A DNA stretch of 64,000 bases, from contig NZ_CP010827.1 of NCBI RefSeq assembly GCF_000833575.1, forward strand, positions 2,381,852 to 2,445,851, read 5' to 3'. The translations under genes and the position numbers were made by a program. Shown here one piece after another: positions 55,611 to 64,000 of this stretch (positions are counted from its first letter, which is position 1; each line of letters opens with the position of its first letter). This stretch comes from Corynebacterium singulare (GTDB lineage: Bacteria > Actinomycetota > Actinomycetes > Mycobacteriales > Mycobacteriaceae). The notes beneath the pieces are model-generated. The model ran no database searches. It was given only the letters and a program-made list of their open reading frames with translations, and was not told the origin of the DNA.

Positions 55611-56083
55611 CACTCCCCCAGTTCCCTCACCGCGGCCACCTCATCGCTGTCCAAGCTAGCCACGAGTTCACGCACGGGGGTGCCATCGAGCGCCGCATCG
55701 GGATCCGCAGCCAGCCACGGCACGAGCACAAAGGCCCGCTCGTGGGCATAAGGGTGTGGGAGGGTGAGCTCCGGATCATCGGAGGTCACGCCGTCAATCT
55801 GCACGATGTCCACGTCCAACGTGCGCGGCCCCCAGCGCCGCACACGCACGCGCTCGGCTGCCTCCTCTAACTTCTGCCCGCGGCGCAGCAGTTCAAGCGG
55901 AGTGCAGTCCACGTCCACAATGAGCACCGCGTTGAGGAAATCTCCCTGGTCTGTCACTCCCCACGGTGGGGTGGCATAGACCGGAGAGGCGGCGACGGTC
56001 TCATCAGCAAACTCGTCGAAGACAGTCTGGAGGAGCGCGCGGCGATCCTCCATGTTGGAGCCGATGGACAGGACCGCGCGCAT
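55610..56083 (-). CDS. folK: 6-hydroxymethyl-7,8-dihydropterin pyrophosphokinase
   Basis: A 157-residue HPPK. It has the N-terminal AVLSIGSNMEDRRALLQ, DQGDFLNAVL, LEEAAERVRVRRWGPRTLDVDIV with the metal-binding Asp pair, and TLPHPYAHERAFVLVP. It activates the pterin for dihydropteroate synthase. The ATG overlaps the folB stop (TAATG), so the folate genes are translationally chained. Confidence 0.95.
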   Translation of the reverse strand: MRAVLSIGSNMEDRRALLQTVFDEFADETVAASPVYATPPWGVTDQGDFLNAVLIVDVDCTPLELLRRGQKLEEAAERVRVRRWGPRTLDVDIVQIDGVTSDDPELTLPHPYAHERAFVLVPWLAADPDAALDGTPVRELVASLDSDEVAAVRELGE

Positions 56084-56454
56084 TAGCCGGCCATCCGTTT
56101 CCGGGAACGGCGTGCCACCACAGCCACATCCGCAAAAGTGCGCGGGATGGGTGCCTTCGGCTTGTGGATGGTCACCTCGATGGCATGCAGAATCTCGAAA
56201 CGCTGCATCGCGGTCTCGGCGACTTCGGCCGCCACGGTCTCGATGAGATCACGGGAAGGTCCTTCGACGATGTATGCGGTGACGTCGGCAAGCTCGGCGT
56301 AATTCACCGTGCGGTTCAGGTCGTCCTCGATGCCCGCAGTGTCCAGCCAGCAGGTCACGTCCACGATGAAGGGCTGCCCGGTCTTCTTTTCTTCCTCGAA
56401 GACGCCGTGGTAGCCAAAGCATTCCAACCCGGTGAGCTCGATGCGGTCCGCCAC
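56083..56454 (-). CDS. folB: Dihydroneopterin aldolase
   Basis: A 123-residue enzyme that cleaves dihydroneopterin to 6-hydroxymethyl-dihydropterin and glycolaldehyde. It has DRIELTGLECFGYHGVFEEEKKTGQPF (with the catalytic Tyr and substrate Glu), VNYAELADVTAYIVEGPSRDLIETVA and the C-terminal VTIHKPKAPI Lys. GTG 56454 starts 2 nt after the folP stop with GGAGGG upstream and gives the family length; a longer frame to 56562 is not supported. Confidence 0.93.
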   Translation of the reverse strand: MADRIELTGLECFGYHGVFEEEKKTGQPFIVDVTCWLDTAGIEDDLNRTVNYAELADVTAYIVEGPSRDLIETVAAEVAETAMQRFEILHAIEVTIHKPKAPIPRTFADVAVVARRSRKRMAG

Positions 56455-56456
56455 TT

Positions 56457-57386
56457 TTAAACCCTCCCCAAGGATGTCGACACCACGGTGCCACCATCGG
56501 CACCGTTGGCGTAGCTGCCGGAGGCATGCGCGCCACCGGCATAGGCCGCGCCCGCGGTCCACGCGGCGGCCACGTCCACAGCATCACGCGAGACATCAAC
56601 CTCGTGCACGCGCACGCCCCAGGCACCCATCTGCGCGGAGATGGCGGTGACGGCTGCGGTGGCGGGATCTGCCAGGAGCGGGCTGGACTCCGCGCCGCGG
56701 TCCTCCCTAATAGCGGCGAGGAAACGCTTGCGGGACGCGCCCACGAGCAGCGGGAACTCGCCCTGTAGGAACTCTGGAAGGGCCTTGAGCAGCGCCCAGT
56801 TATCCTGTGGGGACTTGGCAAAACCAAGTCCTGGGTCGACAACGATGTTGTCGTGGCTGACGCCGGCGGTGAGGGCGGCGTCGGCAAGCGCGGCCAAGGA
56901 CTCATGGACATCGCGCACCACATCCCCGCCGTGGTCCGCCACGCCGGCCGCACTGCCGAACTGGACGGTACGCCAGTGCATGAGGCAGACCGGCAGGCCC
57001 GTGGCCGCCATGGTGTGGTACATCTCTGGGTCAGCCGCGCCACCGGAGACATCATTGATCATGTCCACCCCGGCCTCGGCTGCCGCCGCGGCTACCGACG
57101 CCCGCATCGTGTCCACCGAGGTTTTAATCCCCTCCTCGTGCAGCGCCTTGATGACGGGAACCACGCGACGCTCCTCCTCCTCAGCAGCCACGCGCACCGC
57201 GCCTGGGCGGGTGGACTCGCCACCAACATCGATCATGTCCGCCCCCGACGCCACAAGGTGGTGAGCATGGTTTAAGGCATCGTCGACGTTGATCCAACGC
57301 CCGCCGTCAGAGAAGGAATCTTCCGTGACGTTGAGGATTCCCATGACCACCGTGCGGCCGGGGACAGTGAGGTTACTGACTGCCAT
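56457..57386 (-). CDS. folP: Dihydropteroate synthase
   Basis: A 309-residue TIM-barrel enzyme that joins para-aminobenzoate to the pterin pyrophosphate; the sulfonamide target. Loop 1 is MGILNVTEDSFSDGG, loop 2 VDVGGESTRPGA, and NIVVDPGLGFAKSPQDN and LVGASRKRFL follow. The C-terminal about 30 residues are Gly/Ala-rich (GAAYAGGAHASGSYANGADGG) and extend past the normal end. It starts 6 nt after the folE stop. Confidence 0.96.
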   Translation of the reverse strand: MAVSNLTVPGRTVVMGILNVTEDSFSDGGRWINVDDALNHAHHLVASGADMIDVGGESTRPGAVRVAAEEEERRVVPVIKALHEEGIKTSVDTMRASVAAAAAEAGVDMINDVSGGAADPEMYHTMAATGLPVCLMHWRTVQFGSAAGVADHGGDVVRDVHESLAALADAALTAGVSHDNIVVDPGLGFAKSPQDNWALLKALPEFLQGEFPLLVGASRKRFLAAIREDRGAESSPLLADPATAAVTAISAQMGAWGVRVHEVDVSRDAVDVAAAWTAGAAYAGGAHASGSYANGADGGTVVSTSLGRV

Positions 57387-57392
57387 AGTGGG

Positions 57393-57983
57393 TTAACTCC
57401 TGATCAGGCTCATGACCTCCGCGCGGGAGGCTGCGTTCTTCTTGAATCCACCGCGGACCGCGGACGTCGTCGTGGTCGCACCCGGCTTGCGGATTCCGCG
57501 CATGGCCATGCACAGGTGCTCGCACTCAATAACCACGATGACGGACTGGGCGTGGAGCACCTCCACTAGGGCATCTGCGATCTGGCTGGTGAGGCGCTCC
57601 TGCACCTGCGGGCGCTTGGCGTACATGTCCGCCAGGCGGGCCAGCTTGGACAGGCCGGTGACGTGGCCGTCTGGGCCCGGGATATAACCAATGTGTGCCT
57701 TGCCGTAGAAGGGCACGAGGTGGTGCTCGCACGTGGAGTAAATAGGGATATCGCGCACGAGGACGAGCTCCTGGTGCTCCTCGGCGAAGGTCTTGTGGAG
57801 AACCTCTGTCGGGTCCTCGTGCAGACCTGCAAAGACCTCCGCGTAGGCGCGGGCCACTCGGCCCGGGGTCTCCCGCAGACCCTCACGGTCAGGGTCCTCG
57901 CCTACGGCGATGAGCAGTTCACGCACGGCCGCTTCGGCACGCTCGTGGTCGAAGTCGCGCGTGGCTGGGATGTTATCGCTCAT
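57393..57983 (-). CDS. folE: GTP cyclohydrolase I
   Basis: A 196-residue enzyme for the first step of folate synthesis. The active-site segment [21 protein letters not shown] holds the zinc Cys and His, and [20 protein letters not shown] the other zinc Cys. The length is normal. The start overlaps ftsH by 11 bp, so it is expressed with the protease gene as in mycobacteria. Confidence 0.97.
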   Translation of the reverse strand: MSDNIPATRDFDHERAEAAVRELLIAVGEDPDREGLRETPGRVARAYAEVFAGLHEDPTEVLHKTFAEEHQELVLVRDIPIYSTCEHHLVPFYGKAHIGYIPGPDGHVTGLSKLARLADMYAKRPQVQERLTSQIADALVEVLHAQSVIVVIECEHLCMAMRGIRKPGATTTTSAVRGGFKKNAASRAEVMSLIRS

Positions 57984-60534
57984 TGTTCCGACCGTCCTTG
58001 TACGGGTTGTTGCGGTGTTCCTGCTCGCCCCAGCCAGGTGCTCCCCAACCGGAAGCGTCCCAGCCGCTCGTGTTCTTGTCAGACTGGCCTGCCTGGGCTT
58101 CCTGGCCTGCCTGGGCTTCCTGGCCTGCTTGCCCTGCCTGGGCTTCGGGCTTGGCGTGGCGTCCGCGGCGCGCAGGCTCAGCCTGCGGCTGACGCGGCTC
58201 GGTGCCCTTCGTCACGCGCGGGATGACACGGGTCTCGTCGTTGCTGAAGCCACTCTGGGAGCTTCCGGAGGCCTCAGCGTGCTCGCGGCGCTGCTCACGG
58301 AGCTCCTCCTCAGGGACCTCCTGCTCGCGGCCGGCTGGGTCCGTGACAGTCTCGGTCTCAGGGTGAGCTGCGCTGCCGGAGGCGGTTACAGTGTGGGAGC
58401 TAGCAGCGCTGTCAGGGTCGCCGAAGAAGGTGTTGCCCTTCTCTGGGTCCACCACGTCACCCGCATGCTGGCCAAAGCTGAAACCAATTTCCTCCGAGGT
58501 GGTGTTTGGAGCGGGCTGACCGTTCTCCTGGGCGGCGAGGCGGCGCTCGCGGGCGGCACGGGAGGCGTCGAGAAGCGTCATGCGCTTCGGAAGCTCCTCA
58601 CCGCGCTCCTTGGCCAACTCCGCCGGAGTCTTCACCGGCTCACGGCCGGCCTGGCGCGGGAAGCGCTCGTCCTCGTTCGGGAAGACCTCGAAGGCCTCGC
58701 GCGGCTCAATGCCCTCGAAGATGCCCTCGAGGTCCGGACGGCGCAGGGTCTCCTTCTCCAGGAGCATCTCAGCCAACGTGTCCAGATAGTCGCGGTTCGC
58801 GGCCAAGATGTCATAGGCCTGACGGTGCGCACTGTCGAGGAGGTAGGCCATCTGCTCATCAATCTTGGCGGCCACGGCATCGGAGTAATCGATGGACCCG
58901 CCGCCACCCAAGTGGCTGAACGGATCGCCTTGCTCCTGGCCGTACTTGACGGTGCCCAGGTCCGGGGAGAAGCCGTACTCCGTCAGCATAGAACGCGCAA
59001 TCTTGGTTGCGTGCTCGATATCGGAAGAGGCACCGGTGGTCGGCGCGCCGAAGACGAGCTCCTCGGCCGCGCGGCCGCCCATGGCGAAGACGAGGCGGGA
59101 GAACAGCTCATCGCGGGTGTACATGCCCTTGTCATCTTCCTGCGAGGTCATGGCGTGGCCACCGGTGCGGCCGCGGGCCAGGATGGTGACCTTGTACACG
59201 CGCTCAATATCCTTAAGCGCCCACGCGGCCAAGGTGTGGCCGCCCTCGTGATAGGCGGTGACCTTCTTCTCATGCTCGGAGATGATCTTGCCCTGGCGGC
59301 GCGGACCGCCCACGACGCGGTCGGTGGCCTCCTCCAGCGCATCATAGGTAATGACGTTGCCGCCGATACGCGCGGTGAGCAGGGCAGCCTCATTGAGCAC
59401 GTTAGCCAAATCCGCGCCGGACATACCAGCAGTGCGCTTAGCCAGCTGCGCCACATCCACTTCCTTGGCCAACGGCTTGTCCTTCGCATGCACGCGCAGG
59501 ATCTGCTCGCGGCCGGCCAAGTCCGGGTTGGTCACCGGAATCTGGCGGTCAAAGCGGCCTGGGCGCAGCAGCGCCGGGTCCAGGATGTCCGGGCGGTTGG
59601 TGGCAGCGATGAGGATGACGCCCTCACGGTCACCGAAGCCGTCCATCTCCACGAGCAGCTGGTTCAGGGTCTGCTCGCGCTCGTCGTGGCCACCGCCTGT
59701 GCCGGAGCCACGCTGGCGGCCCACGGCGTCAATCTCATCGACGAAAATGATGCAGGGGCTATTTTCCTTGGCCTGCTTGAATAGGTCACGCACACGGGAG
59801 GCGCCCACACCAACAAACATCTCCACGAAGTCGGAACCGGAGATGGAGTAGAAAGGCACGCCCGCCTCACCCGCGACGGCGCGAGCCAGCAAAGTCTTAC
59901 CAGTACCCGGAGGGCCGTAGAGCAGCACACCGCGCGGAATCTTGGCGCCAAGCGCGTGGTAGCGCTCTGGGTCATCGAGGAAGTCTTTGATTTCTTGAAG
60001 CTCATCCACGGCCTCGTCCGCGCCCGCCACATCAGCGAAGGTGTTGGTTGGCATGTCCTTGGTGAGCTCCTTGGCCTTGGAACCACCAATGCCGAACATG
60101 CCGCCCGCGCCCTGCTGCATGCGGGACATCATCCAGAACAACAGCGCGAAGAGCAGCAGCATCGGCAGCAGGAAGCTGACCATCGAACCGATGAAGGAAT
60201 CCTGCGTGACCTTCGTCTCGTACTTCTCCGCACCGGAATCCTTCACCGCGTTGAAGACCTGCTCGGAGGCGCGAGCCGGATACTTGGCAATGACCTCCTC
60301 GATGCCCTCCTGCTCTTCCACCGTCACCGGTTTCTTGAGCTTGAGGCGCAGTTGCTGCTCGCGGTCATCGATTTGCGCTTCCTCGACGTTCTTCTCCGTC
60401 AGCTGCGCCATGGCCACCGAGGTGTCCACCTGTTTGAAGCTGCGGGCGTCATTGGTAAAGAACGTGAACGCGTACAGCAGGATGAGGACGAGGCCCGCGA
60501 TGGAGCCATAGCGGATGATGTTCTTGTTTTTCAT
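57973..60534 (-). CDS. ftsH: Membrane AAA+ zinc protease FtsH
   Basis: An 853-residue membrane protease for quality control of membrane and regulatory proteins. Two TM helices (about 5-25 and 116-137) flank an extracytoplasmic domain. The AAA domain has Walker A GPPGTGKT (about 205) and [15 protein letters not shown]; the protease site is HEGGH (about 435). The C-terminal region beyond about residue 640 is a long hydrophilic extension, much longer than in E. coli FtsH, ending in AGQEAQ repeats and Trp/Gly-rich [12 protein letters not shown]. It overlaps folE. Confidence 0.96.
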   Translation of the reverse strand: MKNKNIIRYGSIAGLVLILLYAFTFFTNDARSFKQVDTSVAMAQLTEKNVEEAQIDDREQQLRLKLKKPVTVEEQEGIEEVIAKYPARASEQVFNAVKDSGAEKYETKVTQDSFIGSMVSFLLPMLLLFALLFWMMSRMQQGAGGMFGIGGSKAKELTKDMPTNTFADVAGADEAVDELQEIKDFLDDPERYHALGAKIPRGVLLYGPPGTGKTLLARAVAGEAGVPFYSISGSDFVEMFVGVGASRVRDLFKQAKENSPCIIFVDEIDAVGRQRGSGTGGGHDEREQTLNQLLVEMDGFGDREGVILIAATNRPDILDPALLRPGRFDRQIPVTNPDLAGREQILRVHAKDKPLAKEVDVAQLAKRTAGMSGADLANVLNEAALLTARIGGNVITYDALEEATDRVVGGPRRQGKIISEHEKKVTAYHEGGHTLAAWALKDIERVYKVTILARGRTGGHAMTSQEDDKGMYTRDELFSRLVFAMGGRAAEELVFGAPTTGASSDIEHATKIARSMLTEYGFSPDLGTVKYGQEQGDPFSHLGGGGSIDYSDAVAAKIDEQMAYLLDSAHRQAYDILAANRDYLDTLAEMLLEKETLRRPDLEGIFEGIEPREAFEVFPNEDERFPRQAGREPVKTPAELAKERGEELPKRMTLLDASRAARERRLAAQENGQPAPNTTSEEIGFSFGQHAGDVVDPEKGNTFFGDPDSAASSHTVTASGSAAHPETETVTDPAGREQEVPEEELREQRREHAEASGSSQSGFSNDETRVIPRVTKGTEPRQPQAEPARRGRHAKPEAQAGQAGQEAQAGQEAQAGQSDKNTSGWDASGWGAPGWGEQEHRNNPYKDGRNNER
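58086..58130. repeat. 18-bp tandem repeat in the ftsH 3' end
   Basis: The plus strand reads GGCCTGCCTGGGCTTCCT at 58086-58103 and again at 58104-58121, followed by a diverged third copy. The minus strand encodes the AGQEAQ repeat of FtsH. Length variation by slippage would stay in frame. Confidence 0.85.
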
Positions 60535-60582
60535 TAACTACCTTGCACAGTTGCGGCTGGAACGCCGGACAAGAAAAAGGAC

Positions 60583-61170
60583 TTAATCGTTGCTGTAGAC
60601 CGCCGGACGCAGCGTGCCCACATAAGGCAGGTCGCGGTAGCGCTCAGCAAAATCCAGACCATAGCCCACAACGAACTCGTTGGGGATGTCGAAGCCAACA
60701 TCAAAGAGATCGAGCTCTGCCTTCACAACCTCCGGCTTGCGCAGCAGCGTCACCACTTCCAGAGAACGCGGCTGGCGGCCTCGCAGGTTGCGGATGAGCC
60801 AAGACAGAGTCAGGCCGGAGTCGATGATGTCCTCCACAATCACCACGTCGCGCCCCTCAATGTCGCGGTCCAGGTCCTTGAGGATCCGCACCACTCCGGA
60901 GGACGAGGCCGAATTGCCGTAGGAAGACACGGCCATAAACTCCAGCTGGGAGGGGATAGTCAGCTTGCGGGCGAAGTCAGTAAGGAAGAATACCGCACCT
61001 TTGAGCACACACACGAGGATGAGGTCATCCTCAGCGTTGCTGTACTTTTCGGAGACGCGATCCGCCATCTCCTGGATGCGTTCCTGGAGGGAGTCTTCGG
61101 CGACGAGGACGTTCTCGATGTCCTCTCCGTAAGGGTGAGCCGGGACGGCTGAATCATGATTGTCGTGCAC
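60583..61170 (-). CDS. hpt: Hypoxanthine-guanine phosphoribosyltransferase
   Basis: A 195-residue purine-salvage enzyme. The PRPP-binding loop is [34 protein letters not shown] and the C-terminal [25 protein letters not shown] are typical. GTG 61170 follows AAGGAG at 7 nt. It overlaps tilS by 17 bp and lies 48 bp before ftsH, the order also seen in mycobacteria and Bacillus. Confidence 0.96.
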   Translation of the reverse strand: MHDNHDSAVPAHPYGEDIENVLVAEDSLQERIQEMADRVSEKYSNAEDDLILVCVLKGAVFFLTDFARKLTIPSQLEFMAVSSYGNSASSSGVVRILKDLDRDIEGRDVVIVEDIIDSGLTLSWLIRNLRGRQPRSLEVVTLLRKPEVVKAELDLFDVGFDIPNEFVVGYGLDFAERYRDLPYVGTLRPAVYSND

Positions 61171-62137
61171 GTGAGCGCTCCTTTGATGACCGAGGCAATA
61201 GTGACAGTGTGCCACCAACGCGAAAGACTTCCAACCTTGTGCCCACCTTTTCTCCCCTACCCTCGTGGCCGGCGGCGGCGCTCACCGCAACACCGCCTTG
61301 TCCATGCCACTGCGTGCACAGGTTATCCACGCCGCGGATGGCCTCGCGGGTGACCTCTATGCCCTGCTCGCGCAGCCATGCGGCAATCGCCCGGCGGCGC
61401 TTAGGCTCCGGCATCGCGGCCAGTTCGACGCAGGAGTTGGTGGGTGGGGTGAGAAGGGAGGCATCGTCAAGCGCGGCGTCCTGGGCGGCCTGGGCCAGGG
61501 CCGGGATGGGGTCACCACCGACGATGTCCGCCAGGCGCGGAAGAATGTCTCGGCGCAGCGCCACGCGGCGAAAGGTGGGGTCCACGTTGTGCAGGTCCTG
61601 CCAGGGCTCAACGCCCAGCTCCGCGCAGGCGGCCTCGGTGTGGGCGCGACGCACGGTCAGCAGCGGACGCAGGACGTGCGCGCCTTCCACCTCGGCGCGC
61701 TCGAGCATGCCCGACACCTTCCCTCGCAGGGCCCCTAGGAGCAGCGTTTCGGCCTGGTCATCGGCCGTGTGCGCCACCGCCACCTCACCCCAGGGCGCGA
61801 AGGCACGGTACCGCGCGGTGCGGGCGGCGGCCTCAACAGAGCCGTGCTTGTCGACGTCCACCCGAATCACCTCCGCCCCCGCTCCCCAGGCCTGGGCCTG
61901 GTCGGCTGCCCGGCGCGCCTGCTCGGCTGAGCCCTCCTGCAGGCCGTGGTCAACGCAGAGGGCGGTGACGTCGTGGCCTTCGGCAACGAGGGCTGCGGTG
62001 AGCGCCAGGGAATCGGCCCCTCCCGACAGCCCCACGGCCAGCCGTCGTGGGCGCGCTCCCACGACAGCGCGGACTGCAACGCGGCAGGCCAAGAAGTTGG
62101 GGCTCTGCCTGGGCCAGAAAGGTTCGTTAGAAGTCAT
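61154..62137 (-). CDS. tilS: tRNA(Ile)-lysidine synthase
   Basis: A 327-residue PP-loop ATPase that converts C34 of the minor tRNA-Ile to lysidine so it reads AUA. The P loop is [11 protein letters not shown] (about 38-48), and further motifs are ALCVDHGLQ and [13 protein letters not shown]. The C terminus is short compared with E. coli TilS, as in other actinobacteria. ATG 62137 is preferred to the longer frame to 62209, and it overlaps dacB by 11 bp. Confidence 0.94.
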   Translation of the reverse strand: MTSNEPFWPRQSPNFLACRVAVRAVVGARPRRLAVGLSGGADSLALTAALVAEGHDVTALCVDHGLQEGSAEQARRAADQAQAWGAGAEVIRVDVDKHGSVEAAARTARYRAFAPWGEVAVAHTADDQAETLLLGALRGKVSGMLERAEVEGAHVLRPLLTVRRAHTEAACAELGVEPWQDLHNVDPTFRRVALRRDILPRLADIVGGDPIPALAQAAQDAALDDASLLTPPTNSCVELAAMPEPKRRRAIAAWLREQGIEVTREAIRGVDNLCTQWHGQGGVAVSAAAGHEGRGEKVGTRLEVFRVGGTLSLLPRSSKERSRARQS

Positions 62138-63413
62138 GGAGGGCGGCGGCCAGAGCGTCTTGGGCTTGGCGAGCGGACATGACCTCACCATCGTTGACGA
62201 GGAAAGCAAAAGCGTAGACGTGGCCCGACTGGCCTTGCGCCGTGCCGGCGAGGGCAGACGTCTCGGTCAGGGTGCCGGTCTTCGCACGCACGAAGCCGCG
62301 CGCAGGTGACTCGGGATAGCGCTGGTAGAGGGTTCCTTCGCCGCCCGCCAGCGGGAGGTAGCCCAACAGCGGACGCAGCTCCTCGGCGGCTACGGCCTTG
62401 TCCAGAATGTGAGCCAGCACGCCGGCGGGAATGCGGTTATCGCGCGAGAGGCCGGAACCATCCTTCAGGACAACTCCACTGACGTCGATTCCGTTGTGGG
62501 CGAGCACGTCGAGCGTGGTCTTCGCTGCACCCTCGAAGCTGGCATCGGCACGCTCGTGGCTGGCGAGTTCACGGGCGATGGCTTCCGCCATCACGTTGTC
62601 CGAATCCTTGATTGCTTGCTGGGCGCGCAGGGCTAAAGGTTCAGAGTCGCTGCTGGCGATGACCTCCGCCCCGGCAGGAACAGCCGCGATGTCTGCTTTG
62701 TCGGTGCCCAATCTTGCGGCGAGTGCACGGGCGACGTCGAGGGCCGGCTCGTGAGAGCGCGGGACATCGCCGGTCTTCTCCTCGATGCGACCGCCATAGA
62801 GCATGGCAGGCTGGATGGGAGCGACATAGCCGCCGTCGATGTTGTCATCATCCCAGCCAGCGGCCTGGTCAGGGCCGGCCCATACCGAGGTATCGATGGA
62901 GACCCGCCTGACCGTCCCCGTCGTATGCTTGATCTGCTCAGCCAGGTCATCCAGGCGCTCCTCCGTGAGCCAGACATCGCCGGCGACCTTGATGACCACC
63001 TCGCCGTCCTTCTCTCCTTTAAGAACTTCGGTGGTGATGCGCTCCTCTTCGTCGAGAGCAAGCGTGGCCGCAGCGACGGTCAGCACCTTGGTCGCGGAGG
63101 CCGGGGTCAGCGGCTTGGCCGGCTCTCGTTCCCACACCACTTCATGGGTTTTGGTATCGATGACCTGCGCACCAAATGTCCCCAGGGCCTCATTCTTGCC
63201 CAGCTCATCAAGGCGCTTCTTCAGCGCCGCGGTGTCGAGCTCCCCTGCCTCCACCGGTTGCACCAGGGTCTCAGGCGCTGCCTGCACATAGGGCTCGCCG
63301 TGGTCCAAGTGATCGTAGGTGCGCTGAATTTTCACACCCAACGCGGCCGTCGCCGCAACGGCTCCCGCCGTGACGAGGGCCGCAGTACTCCACCAGACAT
63401 GCTTCGCTTTCAT
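62127..63413 (-). CDS. dacB: D-alanyl-D-alanine carboxypeptidase (PBP4/DacB type)
   Basis: A 428-residue class C penicillin-binding protein that trims peptidoglycan. An N-terminal signal or anchor (HVWWSTAALVTAGAVAATAALGV) precedes the SxxK motif in TPASATKVLT (about 110), the SDN motif in KDSDNVMAEAIARE and the KTG motif in VRAKTGTLTETSALAG. The order dacB-tilS-hpt-ftsH matches mycobacteria. It is divergent from ppa. Confidence 0.93.
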   Translation of the reverse strand: MKAKHVWWSTAALVTAGAVAATAALGVKIQRTYDHLDHGEPYVQAAPETLVQPVEAGELDTAALKKRLDELGKNEALGTFGAQVIDTKTHEVVWEREPAKPLTPASATKVLTVAAATLALDEEERITTEVLKGEKDGEVVIKVAGDVWLTEERLDDLAEQIKHTTGTVRRVSIDTSVWAGPDQAAGWDDDNIDGGYVAPIQPAMLYGGRIEEKTGDVPRSHEPALDVARALAARLGTDKADIAAVPAGAEVIASSDSEPLALRAQQAIKDSDNVMAEAIARELASHERADASFEGAAKTTLDVLAHNGIDVSGVVLKDGSGLSRDNRIPAGVLAHILDKAVAAEELRPLLGYLPLAGGEGTLYQRYPESPARGFVRAKTGTLTETSALAGTAQGQSGHVYAFAFLVNDGEVMSARQAQDALAAALHDF

Positions 63414-63482
63414 CGCCCTTTACACTAGCGCGGTAGACTAAGCGGAGCACATATCAACCTATACGTTATGGAGGAATCAGCC

Positions 63483-63956
63483 GTGAGCGTTGAAGTAACC
63501 ATCGAGATCCCCAAGGGCTCCCGCAACAAGTACGAGATCGACCACGAGACCGGCAAGGTCCACCTCGACCGCTACCTGTTCACCCCGATGGCCTACCCGG
63601 CTGACTACGGCTTCATCGACCACACCCTGGGCGAAGACGGCGACCCGCTCGACGCACTGGTCATTCTCCCGGAGCCGGTCTTCCCGGGTGTCGTGGTTGA
63701 GGCTCGCATCGTCGGCGTGTTCAAGATGACCGATGAGGCCGGCGGCGATGACAAGCTCCTCGCGGTTGTTGATGACCCGCGCTGGGAGCGCTACCAGGAC
63801 ATCACCGATGTGGAGCAGCACATCAAGGATGAGATCGAGCACTTCTTCACCCGCTACAAGGACCTAGAGCCGAACAAGGAAGTTACCGGCTCTGGCTGGG
63901 GCGACAAGGCTGAGGCAGAGAAAATCTTCGAAGAGGCCAAGGCTCGCTTCAAGTAA
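63483..63956 (+). CDS. ppa: Inorganic pyrophosphatase
   Basis: A 157-residue family I soluble pyrophosphatase that drives biosynthetic reactions by hydrolysing PPi. The N-terminal [18 protein letters not shown], the active-site segment [20 protein letters not shown] with its metal-binding Asp residues, and the C-terminal [18 protein letters not shown] are diagnostic. GTG 63483 follows GGAGG at 7 nt; ATG 63468 overlaps that ribosome site. Last gene of the window; nothing is readable after 63956. Confidence 0.97.
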   Translation: MSVEVTIEIPKGSRNKYEIDHETGKVHLDRYLFTPMAYPADYGFIDHTLGEDGDPLDALVILPEPVFPGVVVEARIVGVFKMTDEAGGDDKLLAVVDDPRWERYQDITDVEQHIKDEIEHFFTRYKDLEPNKEVTGSGWGDKAEAEKIFEEAKARFK

Positions 63957-64000
63957 GCGCTTCTGCCGCACGCTAACCGCGGCATTGTGAGGTACGTTTC

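Noticed and set aside
57910..59784. 624-codon open frame opposite ftsH
   Set aside because: FtsH has full AAA and HEGGH motifs; this frame has none.

Overview
The window is a high-GC actinobacterial chromosome segment, almost certainly from a Corynebacterium. The genus call rests on gene content and order: a quinone-dependent pyruvate dehydrogenase next to an MFS pump/TetR pair; thrE followed by otsA-lipoprotein-otsB and an IpsA-like LacI regulator; and the conserved block cysS-ispF-ispD-carD / lpqE-like / radA / canB / mutY / clpC / lysS / panE-panC / folK-folB-folP-folE / ftsH / hpt / tilS / dacB / ppa, which also runs in this order in mycobacteria. Several genes have a TAnnnT -10 box only 6-8 nt before the start codon (leaderless transcripts). 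The species cannot be fixed from the sequence.

Layout. 0-6.2 kb: MerR/TipAS regulator, UMF1-type MFS protein, pyruvate:quinone oxidoreductase, and a DHA2 drug pump with its TetR repressor and operator. 6.2-16.0 kb: tRNA-Thr, threonine exporter, Lys-rich histone-like protein, trehalose synthesis (otsA/otsB), LacI regulator, zinc/manganese ABC importer and an esterase. 16.0-19.9 kb: an AT-richer cassette between two direct copies of a roughly 100-bp repeat. It encodes a lactococcin-972-type bacteriocin, its large membrane protein, its ABC ATPase and a LuxR-type regulator, in one tightly packed operon. 20-30.6 kb: rlmB, cysS, an inserted unknown gene pair, ispF, ispD, carD, an LpqE-like lipoprotein, two small secreted paralogues, radA, an anchored protein, carbonic anhydrase and mutY. 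30.6-36.8 kb: a second ThrE-type exporter, a DUF4236 miniprotein, a secreted lipase, unknown genes around a palindrome-rich promoter region, and a CDF zinc exporter.

37-47.3 kb: clpC, then a putative surface-signalling island. It holds a degenerate FHA protein with a C-terminal helical domain, a lipoprotein, a one-TM Ser/Thr kinase, a one-TM pseudokinase with the same four-cysteine ectodomain, an MFS pump, a second FHA protein and another lipoprotein. 47.5-64 kb: lysS, PhoX phosphatase, panE with an unusually divergent PanC, then the folate/FtsH/purine-salvage/TilS/PBP4 block and ppa at the right edge.

The two most novel-looking units are the repeat-bracketed bacteriocin cassette with its own LuxR protein and the kinase/pseudokinase/FHA island. 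Start codons were refined from ribosome-binding sites, -10 boxes, signal peptides and overlaps, so several proteins are shorter than their longest open frames.
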